DNA of 64,000 bases, from contig NZ_CP112998.1 in NCBI RefSeq assembly GCF_026625565.1, positions 4,218,501 through 4,282,500 of the forward strand. Reading direction: 5' to 3'. The notes beneath the pieces are model-generated. The model did not search any database. It was not told the DNA's origin and was given only the letters and a program-made list of their open reading frames with translations. Positions 20,337 to 28,515 of the stretch are shown in pieces; positions within the stretch are counted from its first letter, which is position 1, and each line of letters begins with the position of its first letter. The translations under genes were made by a program, and so were the position numbers. The stretch comes from Dyadobacter pollutisoli (GTDB taxonomy: Bacteria > Bacteroidota > Bacteroidia > Cytophagales > Spirosomataceae).

Positions 20337-22052
20337 ATGAATACCACCATTGATACCATTGTCATTCTCGTCTTTTCCGCATTCGTGATGGGCATTGGGA
20401 TGTTGTTTGCCAGGACCGGGAGAAATTTGAAGTCATTTTTCGCAGGAGGCGAAGCCGTACCCTGGTTCATCGGCGGATTATCACTTTTCATGAGCTTTTT
20501 CTCCGCCGGGACTTTCGTGGCCTGGGGTTCCATTGCGTACAAACATGGCTGGGTAGCGATCACCATTCAATGGACAATGTGCATCGGCGCATTGGTAACA
20601 GCACTTTACCTGGCTCCTCGCTGGAAACGGACGGGCGCGTTAACAGCCGCCGAATTCATCCGCGAACGCCTGGGTTTACCTGTTCAAAAGACCTACATTT
20701 TCATTTTCACACTCGTCTCTGTTTTTATCAAGGGTTCAGTGCTTTATCCCGTTGCCAGGCTTGTGAGTGCCTCGCTGGACTTGCCGCTGGTACCTTGTAC
20801 CATTGGTTTGGGATTGTTTATGATCGCCTACACGGCGGTCGGAGGGCTTTGGGCGGTGATGGTGACGGATATTTTACAATTCGTGGTTTTGTCGGCAGCG
20901 GTATTCATTTTACTTCCGCTATCATTTGATAAAGTCGGTGGCTGGGAAGGTTTCACGCAACGAATTCCGGGTGATTTTTTCAATCTTTTGAACGGCGAAT
21001 ATACCCTTGGTTTTGTCGCCGCATTTGTCATTTATCACATTTGCTACATAGGCGGCAACTGGACGATGGTACAGAGGTATACCAGTGTGGATAGTGAAAA
21101 ATCAGCGAAAAAAGTGGCTTTTCTATTTGCCGGATTGTATCTCATCAGCCCCGTGATCTGGATGTTCCCACCGATGATTTACAAGGCCATTAATCCATCA
21201 CTGACCGGCCTGGATACGGAAAATGCTTATCTCATGATCTGCAAACTGGTGCTGCCTCCCGGCCTGCTCGGGCTCATGCTCACCGGCATGTATTTCTCCA
21301 CTTCTGCGAGTGCCAATACCGCTTTGAATGTAGTTTCGGCAGTATTTACCAATGATATCTATAAAGGAATGGTGAACCCGAAAGCTTCTGACAAGCAGCT
21401 GATCCGTGTCGCGCGTGGCTCCTCCTGGGTATTCGGGCTGGGTATGATCGGGATCGCATTACTTGTGCCTGCCGCGGGTGGGATCGTGGAAGTGGTACTG
21501 AGCATTTCAGCCATTTCGGGCGGGCCTTTGCTGGCTCCTCCACTTTGGGCATTGTTTTCAAAACGGCTCACCAGTAAAGTAACATTATGGGTTACGGGTG
21601 TTGGCTTGTCCGTCAATTTATTCTTCAAAATATTAGCTCCGATTCTGCTGGATTTCAAGTTATCGCGGGGAATGGAAACCATTGTGGGCGTCGGGTTGCC
21701 GTTACTGCTCCTGCTTGCTTACGAGCTGTGGTCACGATCGAATAACCTGACGGCCAATGAGTACCGGGAGTATCTGGTATCCAAAGAACAAAAGAGAATT
21801 AATGCACTGGAAGTCAATGAGGGGGAGGCGTTGGAGATCAAACGTCAGAATCGTTTTGGATTGCAGGTGATTGCCGGTGCGCTGCTTTTTACAGCAGTGA
21901 TGCTTTATATTCTGAGTGTTTTGACGACTTCGGGTGCCGTGATTACGGCAGGGGTGGCGACGGTGGTTCTGATATCCTCATTGATCCCATTTTTGGCATC
22001 CAGGAAGGTCAGTGAAGTTTTACCAGTTCAAGAAAATCATCCGCACGCATGA
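20337..22052 (+). CDS. Sodium:solute symporter family transporter
   Basis: A 571-residue inner-membrane symporter of the SSS family (SGLT/NIS/putP type), likely moving a sugar or sugar acid with sodium. The sequence shows about 13-14 hydrophobic helices, the family signature near the start (FFAGGEAVPWFIGGLSLFMS, SAGTFVAWGS), AEFIRERLGLPVQ, and YIGGNWTMVQRYTSVDSEKSA in the middle. It starts at an ATG directly after a GCCGA-type repeat. Its last 44 bp overlap the 3' end of an oppositely oriented PIN gene. It is the only inner-membrane carrier in the locus and so the probable import route for the degradation products. Confidence 0.92.
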   Translation: MNTTIDTIVILVFSAFVMGIGMLFARTGRNLKSFFAGGEAVPWFIGGLSLFMSFFSAGTFVAWGSIAYKHGWVAITIQWTMCIGALVTALYLAPRWKRTGALTAAEFIRERLGLPVQKTYIFIFTLVSVFIKGSVLYPVARLVSASLDLPLVPCTIGLGLFMIAYTAVGGLWAVMVTDILQFVVLSAAVFILLPLSFDKVGGWEGFTQRIPGDFFNLLNGEYTLGFVAAFVIYHICYIGGNWTMVQRYTSVDSEKSAKKVAFLFAGLYLISPVIWMFPPMIYKAINPSLTGLDTENAYLMICKLVLPPGLLGLMLTGMYFSTSASANTALNVVSAVFTNDIYKGMVNPKASDKQLIRVARGSSWVFGLGMIGIALLVPAAGGIVEVVLSISAISGGPLLAPPLWALFSKRLTSKVTLWVTGVGLSVNLFFKILAPILLDFKLSRGMETIVGVGLPLLLLLAYELWSRSNNLTANEYREYLVSKEQKRINALEVNEGEALEIKRQNRFGLQVIAGALLFTAVMLYILSVLTTSGAVITAGVATVVLISSLIPFLASRKVSEVLPVQENHPHA

Positions 22053-22419
22053 CAGATAATTTAGGAAATTCAACCGTTTTGAGAATGTTAAAATGCCGAT
22101 CTTCTGAAATCAAATGGTCTGCGCTCGCCACTAATGCACAGTCAACATATTTATTGTCGTCTTCATCATTGTGCATCAATCCCCATTCGAAAAAGGTAGT
22201 CTGCAGTGTGCAGTTGTCGAGAGATAAAATCAACTTAATGACATTTTCGGCGATTTCAAAAGACGTTTTTTCGGCAATTTTTTCGTGGTATTCAAGCAAA
22301 ATGTCATTACTGACCACCAATTCAAAGTCGCCCGCTCTGAGCGCATCAAAAATGGGACGGTATTTGGACTTTAAAGGAAGAGAAATCAGCAAAACATTTG
22401 TGTCCAGAACTATTTTCAT
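22009..22419 (-). CDS. PIN-domain ribonuclease toxin (VapC-like)
   Basis: A 136-residue PIN-domain protein starting MKIVLDTNVLL with the first acidic metal ligand at Asp6. Further acidic clusters follow (NDILLEY, HNDEDDNKYVDCALVASADHLISEDRHF), matching the PIN_3 layout of putative toxin components. It acts as a Mg-dependent RNase if active. The start codon overlaps the stop of the small upstream gene by ATGA (22416-22419), the usual antitoxin-toxin arrangement. Its 3' end overlaps the symporter 3' end by 44 bp. Confidence 0.88.
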   Translation of the reverse strand: MKIVLDTNVLLISLPLKSKYRPIFDALRAGDFELVVSNDILLEYHEKIAEKTSFEIAENVIKLILSLDNCTLQTTFFEWGLMHNDEDDNKYVDCALVASADHLISEDRHFNILKTVEFPKLSVMRADDFLELVKLH

Positions 22420-22652
22420 TTGGAAACTTTGCTGCGAAGGTGCTCTGATTTCCAGGTTTCAATGGTCTGATCATTCCAGTCATTTTTGTCCCATAACTGA
22501 CTCATTTGATTATCAATTTTTTCGGCAAAATAATCAGCCAACATTTTACGAATATCAGCTAATTCCTTTTCGGAAACGCTATACGGATACAACTTCAAAA
22601 GTTCGATTTGAAGATTGCTTAGTCGGCTCGGAATGGTCTGGGTTGATGACAT
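22416..22652 (-). CDS. Probable antitoxin of the PIN toxin
   Basis: A 78-residue charged protein directly upstream of and overlapping the PIN gene. It contains LQIELLKLYPYSVSEKELADIRKMLADYF, a segment seen in small partners of PIN toxins in Bacteroidota, then a Trp- and Asp-rich tail. No DNA-binding domain is evident. The antitoxin role is inferred from position. Confidence 0.75.
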   Translation of the reverse strand: MSSTQTIPSRLSNLQIELLKLYPYSVSEKELADIRKMLADYFAEKIDNQMSQLWDKNDWNDQTIETWKSEHLRSKVSK

Positions 22653-22669
22653 CGCTGAAACTGTTTTTA

Positions 22670-22677
22670 CAAAAATA
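22670..22677 (-). promoter_or_regulatory. Candidate -7 box of the PIN TA module
   Basis: TATTTTTG on the minus strand, 18 bp before the antitoxin start. The -33 element is not clear. Confidence 0.4.
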
Positions 22678-22710
22678 ACCTAATTCTCCTGAATTTCTTT
22701 AACGCTTTTT

Positions 22711-24741
22711 ATGAACTATAGATTTCAAACATTACTCCTGATTATCGCCTATTGGGCGCCACAAACCACTTTCGCTCAGTATCATATCAAAGATCCGGGG
22801 GCGATATCGCTTAATGGGGATTGGTGGTTTGTGCTGGACCCGGCTGAGCTTGGAATTTCAAATCAGTGGTATAAAGAGAACGCGGCTAAGCCCTCCCGAC
22901 AAGACAAGGTAACTGTACCGCACTGTTTCTCGACAGATGCCCGCTATGAATTTTACACAGGAACAGCCTGGTATCGTAAATTTTTTCCCTGGAAACCAAC
23001 GTCAGGCAAACGCGTGATCCTGCATTTCGATGCAGCTTATTACAAAACCTACGTTTGGCTGAATGGCCAGAAAGTCGGCGAGCATGAAGGTGGTTACACG
23101 CCTTTCAGCTTCGATGCGACTTCTTTCCTCAAAGAAAGTGATAATGAGCTGGTCGTTGCAGTCAATAACAATACCTGGAAAACAAATACCATTCCAGGGG
23201 TCAAGGATAATGGAGATGTCGATGATTCCTTTGTAGGCTGGGTCAATTACGGCGGACTGACCCGCCCTGTTTACCTGACAATCGAGCCGGAGGTTTACGC
23301 TGAGAATATCAAAATTGAAACAACACCGGACCTTATTAAGAGCTCTGCCAGCATTACCGCCAAAATCCGGGTCAAAAATTCATCTTCAAACGCAGCTACG
23401 CCAAAAGTTGACTTTGTTGTTTTTCAAGACAAAAAACCAGTTTTATTACGGTGGAAAACGAGATCTGCTAGTATTCCCGCTGGACAAACTGCCTTCATTG
23501 AGGCAGAAGCAACAATTCCAGCCCCACAGGTAAAGCTATGGGACCTTGACCAGCCGAACCTGTACGAACTCAAAGCCACAGTCGGCTCGGACTCGATCGC
23601 TTCCCACTTCGGGATACGAAAAATCGAAATCCGCGACACACAGATATTGCTCAACGGAAAGCCATTAAAAGTCGGAGGAGGGAATCGTGTGCTGGATTAC
23701 CCGGGATTGGGTTCAATGGAGCCGGACTGGCTTGTTGAAAAAGACTTCCGCCTGATGAAAGAGGCTGGTATGGAGTTCCAGCGGCTCACACATTATACTC
23801 CCGGTGAATATTTCTATGACCTGGCCGACAAACACGGAATGCTGATCATCACCGAAGCGGGGAACTGGCAACTTACCGGAAAGCAAATGGACGATGATTC
23901 CATGCGGAATAAATTCAAATCGCAGTTCAGGGAAATGGCCGAGCGGGATTGGAATCATCCGAGTGTGATGGCATACAGCGTTGGTAATGAATACCTTTCC
24001 GATGAGCCTGGTGGTCAGCGCTGGACGAAAGACATGATTGCATTCGCCAGAGAAGTTGATCCCACACGGCTCTACACTTTTGCGACAATGCGCCTGAATG
24101 CATTGCCCGCTAAGCCCGAAGATGAGGCCAGTCAGTACGTGGATTTTGTATCAACCAACACCTACGGTGGACACGCCAGGTCCCTCGATCATATCCACAA
24201 ACTTTATCCCAACAAACCTGTATTTATCAGCGAGTGGGGTACGCGCTCCGACGGAGACAAAGGTGAAGCATACCAGGCGCAACATATCCGGGAAGTTGTG
24301 TCCGAGATCCGAAAAAGGCCTTATGTGGCCGGCATTTCATGGTGGACCTATAACGACTACCGCAGTAAATTGTTTGGTACGAATGTGAATGGCTACCGGC
24401 CCTGGGGTATAGTTGGTCCGGACCGATCTCACCGCCCTGCTTATGCGGTTCACCAGAGAGAATTATCACCGGTAACCATTGAAAAAGTAAGTTTCACAAA
24501 AGGTGACCAGGGGCAACATCAGCTGGTGCTGCGCATCACATCGCGCGCAGATTTCCCTTCACGGACTATCAAGGGATATACGCTTAAAACCGAAAAAACA
24601 GGCATTAACCTGCCAAACCTGAACCCCGGAGAAAGCAAGGACATTACGATTCCTGTTCTTGGATTTGATAAAACGATACATATAACAATCTCTAAACCAA
24701 CCGGTTTTGCAACCCTTGAAACGGAGTTTGAACTGAAATAA
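22711..24741 (+). CDS. Glycoside hydrolase family 2 (beta-glucuronidase-like)
   Basis: A 676-residue exported GH2 enzyme. Signal peptide ends near TTFAQ. The sugar-binding jelly roll carries ISLNGDWWF, GTAWYRKFF and YVWLNGQKVGEHEGGYTPFSFD, followed by an immunoglobulin-like domain and a TIM barrel. The acid/base is Glu427 in SVGNEYLSD and the nucleophile Glu508 in FISEWGT. The short form and the NYGGLTRPVYL segment are closest to bacterial beta-glucuronidases, though beta-galactosidase or related activity is possible. It is separated from the symporter by the opposing PIN module but fits the same glycan locus. Confidence 0.93.
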   Translation: MNYRFQTLLLIIAYWAPQTTFAQYHIKDPGAISLNGDWWFVLDPAELGISNQWYKENAAKPSRQDKVTVPHCFSTDARYEFYTGTAWYRKFFPWKPTSGKRVILHFDAAYYKTYVWLNGQKVGEHEGGYTPFSFDATSFLKESDNELVVAVNNNTWKTNTIPGVKDNGDVDDSFVGWVNYGGLTRPVYLTIEPEVYAENIKIETTPDLIKSSASITAKIRVKNSSSNAATPKVDFVVFQDKKPVLLRWKTRSASIPAGQTAFIEAEATIPAPQVKLWDLDQPNLYELKATVGSDSIASHFGIRKIEIRDTQILLNGKPLKVGGGNRVLDYPGLGSMEPDWLVEKDFRLMKEAGMEFQRLTHYTPGEYFYDLADKHGMLIITEAGNWQLTGKQMDDDSMRNKFKSQFREMAERDWNHPSVMAYSVGNEYLSDEPGGQRWTKDMIAFAREVDPTRLYTFATMRLNALPAKPEDEASQYVDFVSTNTYGGHARSLDHIHKLYPNKPVFISEWGTRSDGDKGEAYQAQHIREVVSEIRKRPYVAGISWWTYNDYRSKLFGTNVNGYRPWGIVGPDRSHRPAYAVHQRELSPVTIEKVSFTKGDQGQHQLVLRITSRADFPSRTIKGYTLKTEKTGINLPNLNPGESKDITIPVLGFDKTIHITISKPTGFATLETEFELK

Positions 24742-24802
24742 GTCTTTGACATCAGTGACGATAGATGATTCTAACAATTCTTGACTATTCCTGACCATTA
24801 AT

Positions 24803-24830
24803 GACAATTGACTGGCGATGGTCAATTGTC
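24803..24830. repeat. Perfect 10-bp inverted repeat upstream of the second FAD oxidoreductase
   Basis: GACAATTGAC at 24803-24812 and GTCAATTGTC at 24821-24830, 8-base loop, no T run. It could be a regulator site or a GACAAT-type intergenic repeat like the one at 47604-47656. Confidence 0.55.
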
Positions 24831-24868
24831 AACAAAACAGATATGCCATTTTTTTAATGACCTGACCA

Positions 24869-27145
24869 ATGATAAAAGAAGAATCAACACACAAAAGAGA
24901 ACCAAAAACATTAGCATTAGCATCGGACCTGGTGATTATCGGAGGCGGATTGACCGGTACCTGTGCGGCTGTAACAGCGGCGCGTGCAGGCTTGAAAGTG
25001 GTCCTGGTGCAGGACAGGCCGGTTTTAGGCGGTAACTGTTCCAGCGAAGTACGACTGTGGATACTGGGCGCTACTTCGCATATGGGCAACAATAACCGTT
25101 GGGCGAGAGAAGGCGGCGTGATCGACGAGATCATGCTGGACAACATTAACCGAAACCCCGACGGTAACCCGCTGATCTTCGACATTGTACTGCTCGAAAA
25201 AGTTGTGCAAGAGGCAAACATTACATTGCTTTTGAACACGGCTGTTTACGACCTCGATAAAAAGACAGGGACGGATACCATTGAAACTATATATGCCTTT
25301 TGCAGTCAGAATAGTACCAAATATATACTGACTGCACCATTCTTTTGTGACTCTTCGGGAGACGGAATTGTGGGCTTTCTGGCAGGTGCCGCCTTCCGTA
25401 TGGGAGCAGAGTCTATGGAAGAGTTTGGTGAAAAATTCGCGCCGGACAAGGCTTACGGTGAGCTGCTGGGGCATTCTATGTATTTCTACTCCAAAGATAT
25501 AGGACGCCCGGTTAAGTTTACTCCACCCTCTTTTGCGTTGCAGGACATTACTGAAATCCCGCGCTATAAAACCTTTAATCCGAAAGATTTCGGCTGCCGG
25601 CTATGGTGGCTTGAATACGGAGGCAGGCTGGATACAGTCCACGATACTGAAAAAATTAAGTGGGAGCTCTGGAAAGTTGTGTACGGCGCCTGGAATTACA
25701 TTAAAAACTCAGGCGCATTTCCTGAGGCTGAGACTATGACATTGGAATGGGTCGGTACTATCCCCGGAAAACGGGAAAGCCGTCGCTTTGAAGGCGATTA
25801 TCTGGTCAAACAGCAGGACATTGTTGAGCAAAAAAAATTTGACGATACCGTCGCATTCGGAGGATGGAGCCTCGATCTGCATCCGGCCGACGGCGTTTAC
25901 AGCGACCAGTCGGGCTGTAACCAATGGCATAGCAAAGGGGTTTACAGCATTCCTTACCGCTGTTTTTATAGTAGAAATATCAATAACCTTTTCATTGCGG
26001 GCAGGATCATCAGCGCTACACACGTGGCGTTCGCGTCGACACGGGTTATGGCTACAAGCGCGACGGGCGGGCAGGCGGTGGCGGTGGCGGCAGCGATTGC
26101 GAAAAAATACAGTTGTACGCCGAGGGAAGTCGGTGAGCTGTATCTGGAAGAACTGCAACTGGAACTGTGGCGTTCGGGACAATATTTGCCTCAGACCAAA
26201 ATCTCAGATCCTGACAATCTGGTTGAAAAAGCGAACATTACGGCTTCATCCAGCCTGCAACTACACGAATTGCCTGGTTCGGATCACTGGGCAAACATTG
26301 AACATTCAGTAGCACAAATGCTTCCAATACACGGAAAAATGCCTGCAATGACAGTATGGGTGGAAGCATCGCAACATACCACTTTGAATGTGGAGCTTCG
26401 GAAAAGCAGCAAGGCATTCAATCACACGCCCGATATTACCCTGGAAATGAGAAGCTTTGCACTGGCACCCGGTAAACAGGAAATTCTGCTCGACTGGGCG
26501 GAAAATTTTGAAGAGGAATGCTATGCTTTCGTGTGTTTTATTAAAAATGAAAACATCAAAATACAGGCTAGCGAAAAACGTGTGACCGGTATACTGACCG
26601 TTTTCAATGCGACGAATCCTGCTGTCTCCAACTATGGAAAACAAGAGCCTGGTGAAGATCTCGGTGTGGATACTTTCGAGTTCTGGTGTCCGCAGCGACG
26701 CCCGGAAGGCCGAAACCTGGCTTTTACATTAGCTGAACCCATTCGCCTTTTTGAACCTGAAAATATCCGGAATGGTTTTCATCGTCCGATAGCCAGCCCT
26801 AATGCCTGGGTTGCCGCATTTGATGACCAACACCCTGAAATTACGGTGGAATGGAACAGTCCCGTCGGCGTTTCAACCATAGAACTGGTGTTCGATACCG
26901 ACTTCGACCATCCTATGGAAAACGTAATTTATGTGCATCCCGAAACGGTTATGCCGTTCTGTGCAAACGATGTCGAAATCTTTAATGATCAAAATGAATT
27001 GATAGGTAGCATAAAAGAAAATCACCAGACCAAAAGAACAATAAATGTCGCACAGTCCGCAGCAACGCGATATTTGAAAATCAAAGTGACCAATTCCAAT
27101 CCCAATGTCCCTGCTTCACTGTTCGAAATCCGTGCCTATGCCTGA
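24869..27145 (+). CDS. Cytosolic FAD-dependent oxidoreductase (FAD_oxidored type)
   Basis: A 758-residue paralogue of the enzyme at 12078. There is no signal peptide; the Rossmann FAD motif IIGGGLTG sits at residues 23-30, followed by VLVQDRPVLGGNCSSEVRLWILG. Further shared blocks are FFCDSSGDGIVGFLAGA, GTIPGKRESRR and AGRIISATHVAFASTRVM. The C-terminal 280 residues form beta-rich modules resembling a discoidin-like domain, replacing the N-terminal binding module of its paralogue. It closes the carbohydrate locus. Being cytosolic it cannot use the exported flavin carrier, so I infer a related redox step on the internalised sugar. The substrate is unknown. Confidence 0.88.
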   Translation: MIKEESTHKREPKTLALASDLVIIGGGLTGTCAAVTAARAGLKVVLVQDRPVLGGNCSSEVRLWILGATSHMGNNNRWAREGGVIDEIMLDNINRNPDGNPLIFDIVLLEKVVQEANITLLLNTAVYDLDKKTGTDTIETIYAFCSQNSTKYILTAPFFCDSSGDGIVGFLAGAAFRMGAESMEEFGEKFAPDKAYGELLGHSMYFYSKDIGRPVKFTPPSFALQDITEIPRYKTFNPKDFGCRLWWLEYGGRLDTVHDTEKIKWELWKVVYGAWNYIKNSGAFPEAETMTLEWVGTIPGKRESRRFEGDYLVKQQDIVEQKKFDDTVAFGGWSLDLHPADGVYSDQSGCNQWHSKGVYSIPYRCFYSRNINNLFIAGRIISATHVAFASTRVMATSATGGQAVAVAAAIAKKYSCTPREVGELYLEELQLELWRSGQYLPQTKISDPDNLVEKANITASSSLQLHELPGSDHWANIEHSVAQMLPIHGKMPAMTVWVEASQHTTLNVELRKSSKAFNHTPDITLEMRSFALAPGKQEILLDWAENFEEECYAFVCFIKNENIKIQASEKRVTGILTVFNATNPAVSNYGKQEPGEDLGVDTFEFWCPQRRPEGRNLAFTLAEPIRLFEPENIRNGFHRPIASPNAWVAAFDDQHPEITVEWNSPVGVSTIELVFDTDFDHPMENVIYVHPETVMPFCANDVEIFNDQNELIGSIKENHQTKRTINVAQSAATRYLKIKVTNSNPNVPASLFEIRAYA

Positions 27146-27164
27146 GTTGTCTCTTACTTTCTTC

Positions 27165-27195
27165 TTTGAAAATTAACAATTTGGTCTTAAATTTG
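27165..27195 (+). promoter_or_regulatory. Bacteroidota-type promoter of the sulfur operon
   Basis: TTTG at 27165-27168, a 19-bp spacer, then TAAATTTG at 27188-27195. This is the best full match to the TTTG/TAnnTTTG consensus in the window. The predicted transcript would start near 27202, just at the inverted repeat 27204-27225. Confidence 0.6.
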
Positions 27196-27203
27196 CGCTC
27201 CTT

Positions 27204-27225
27204 ATAGCAAACTACCGTTTGCTAT
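27204..27225. promoter_or_regulatory. Perfect inverted repeat at the predicted transcript start
   Basis: ATAGCAAAC-tacc-GTTTGCTAT, 9-bp arms, followed by TTTGTT. It is either a repressor operator over the start site or a 5'-end mRNA hairpin. A second small palindrome, TAGTATACTA, follows at 27252-27261. Confidence 0.55.
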
Positions 27226-27269
27226 TTTGTTGACTGTTTACTCTATAATAATAGTATACTACATAGACT

Positions 27270-28445
27270 TTGAAGGAAGCGGCGGACTTTTCACCCTCAT
27301 CTGATGCCACAAACGACTGGGAATCCCTGCATGTAGCTTACATTGCAAGTGGTGATCCTGAGGAAGATCGGCGTTTGGCCGCTCTTGCGAGAGAGAAAGG
27401 CCAGGTAGTTTTTCTGAGAGATTTACCAGAAGAATCCGATTTTCGTTTCAATGCATCCGCAGGATCTGACGCCATTTCAGCCCATGCTTCGGAAGATCCT
27501 AAGAATAATACAAAATCTCCGTTGACCTGGGAAACCATTCAGCAAAAAATATGGGCCGCTACCATTCGAAAACGTAGCAGGACAGAAATAGCGGTTAATA
27601 TATTCTCGGCGATCGCATTGATGATCGTGGGACATTTGTTGTTCACGTTTGTTACTTACGATCGTCTGACAGTTCTCTGGAACGATCTCGAACTGAACGA
27701 AAACTTCTTTTATTATGTACTGGGCGGCTTCGTTGCGCAAATGATCGACGGAGCATTGGGTATGGCATACGGGGTTACTGCCTCCACTTTTCTGCTTACC
27801 CTGGGCGTACCACCATCCGCTGTGAGCGCCAGCGTTCATACTTCCGAGATATTCACCAGTGGCGTTTCAGGCTATATGCACCTGAAATTCGGCAACGTTA
27901 ACAGCAAGCTTTTCAAAAAGATTTTGTTCCCGGGTGTCCTTGGTGCCATTGCCGGCGCTTATCTGTTGTCTTCTTTTGAACAATATATTTATATAATTAA
28001 GCCTTTGGTGGCAGTTTATACGCTGATACTGGGAATTCTTATTATTCAGAAAGCGTTAAAGAAACGAGTTGAAAAACGGCCGATTACCAAAATAGGCTGG
28101 CTGGCAATGGCTGGCGGAACACTGGATTCGATCGGTGGCGGAGGATGGGGACCCATCGTTACTTCTACCCTGATTGCCAGAGGACGCCACCCCAAATACA
28201 CGATCGGCTCGGTTAACCTGGCCGAATTTTTCGTTTCGCTGGCAAGCTCGGTCACATTCATCAGCATCATCGGATTTTCGCACTGGCAGGTGGTTTTAGG
28301 TTTAATATTAGGTGGTATGGTATCCGCCCCCATCGCCGCTAACCTTTCCAGAAGATTGCCTATTAAAACAATGATGATCATGGTTGGTACCATTGTCGTT
28401 ATTGTGAGTTTGAGAATTATCTATATGGTTTTGAGTAGCTTATAA
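27270..28445 (+). CDS. TauE/SafE (TSUP) transporter with a precorrin-2 dehydrogenase-like N-terminal segment
   Basis: A 391-residue protein. From about residue 108 onward it is a membrane TSUP transporter of sulfite, sulfate or related anions, with two repeats of the family motif (GGFVAQMIDGALGMAYGVTAS; AGGTLDSIGGGGWGPIVTS). The N-terminal 100 residues are soluble; residues 17-60 (LHVAYIASGDPEEDRRLAALA, then EKGQVVFLRDLPEESDFRF) resemble the second half of the siroheme-forming precorrin-2 dehydrogenase, but the GGG nucleotide-binding part is missing. Translation must start at TTG 27270 because a stop codon lies two codons upstream. As first gene of the sulfur operon it probably imports sulfate or balances sulfite. 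Confidence 0.85.
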   Translation: MKEAADFSPSSDATNDWESLHVAYIASGDPEEDRRLAALAREKGQVVFLRDLPEESDFRFNASAGSDAISAHASEDPKNNTKSPLTWETIQQKIWAATIRKRSRTEIAVNIFSAIALMIVGHLLFTFVTYDRLTVLWNDLELNENFFYYVLGGFVAQMIDGALGMAYGVTASTFLLTLGVPPSAVSASVHTSEIFTSGVSGYMHLKFGNVNSKLFKKILFPGVLGAIAGAYLLSSFEQYIYIIKPLVAVYTLILGILIIQKALKKRVEKRPITKIGWLAMAGGTLDSIGGGGWGPIVTSTLIARGRHPKYTIGSVNLAEFFVSLASSVTFISIIGFSHWQVVLGLILGGMVSAPIAANLSRRLPIKTMMIMVGTIVVIVSLRIIYMVLSSL

Positions 28446-28476
28446 TTCAAGATCTATTTAAAAATAAAGTAAAACA

Positions 28477-28505
28477 GGCTGACAGCCGAAAGCCGACAAC
28501 CGAAG
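28477..28505. repeat. GCCGAAAGCCGA-type dispersed repeat, copy R2
   Basis: A GACAGCCGAAAGCCGAC-type tract immediately upstream of the sulfhydrylase start. Confidence 0.7.
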
Positions 28506-28515
28506 TATCTACATC

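Noticed and set aside
22049..22678. 209-codon plus-strand frame opposite the PIN module
   Set aside because: The minus strand encodes a clear PIN domain and partner with ATGA overlap; the plus-strand product has no recognisable features.
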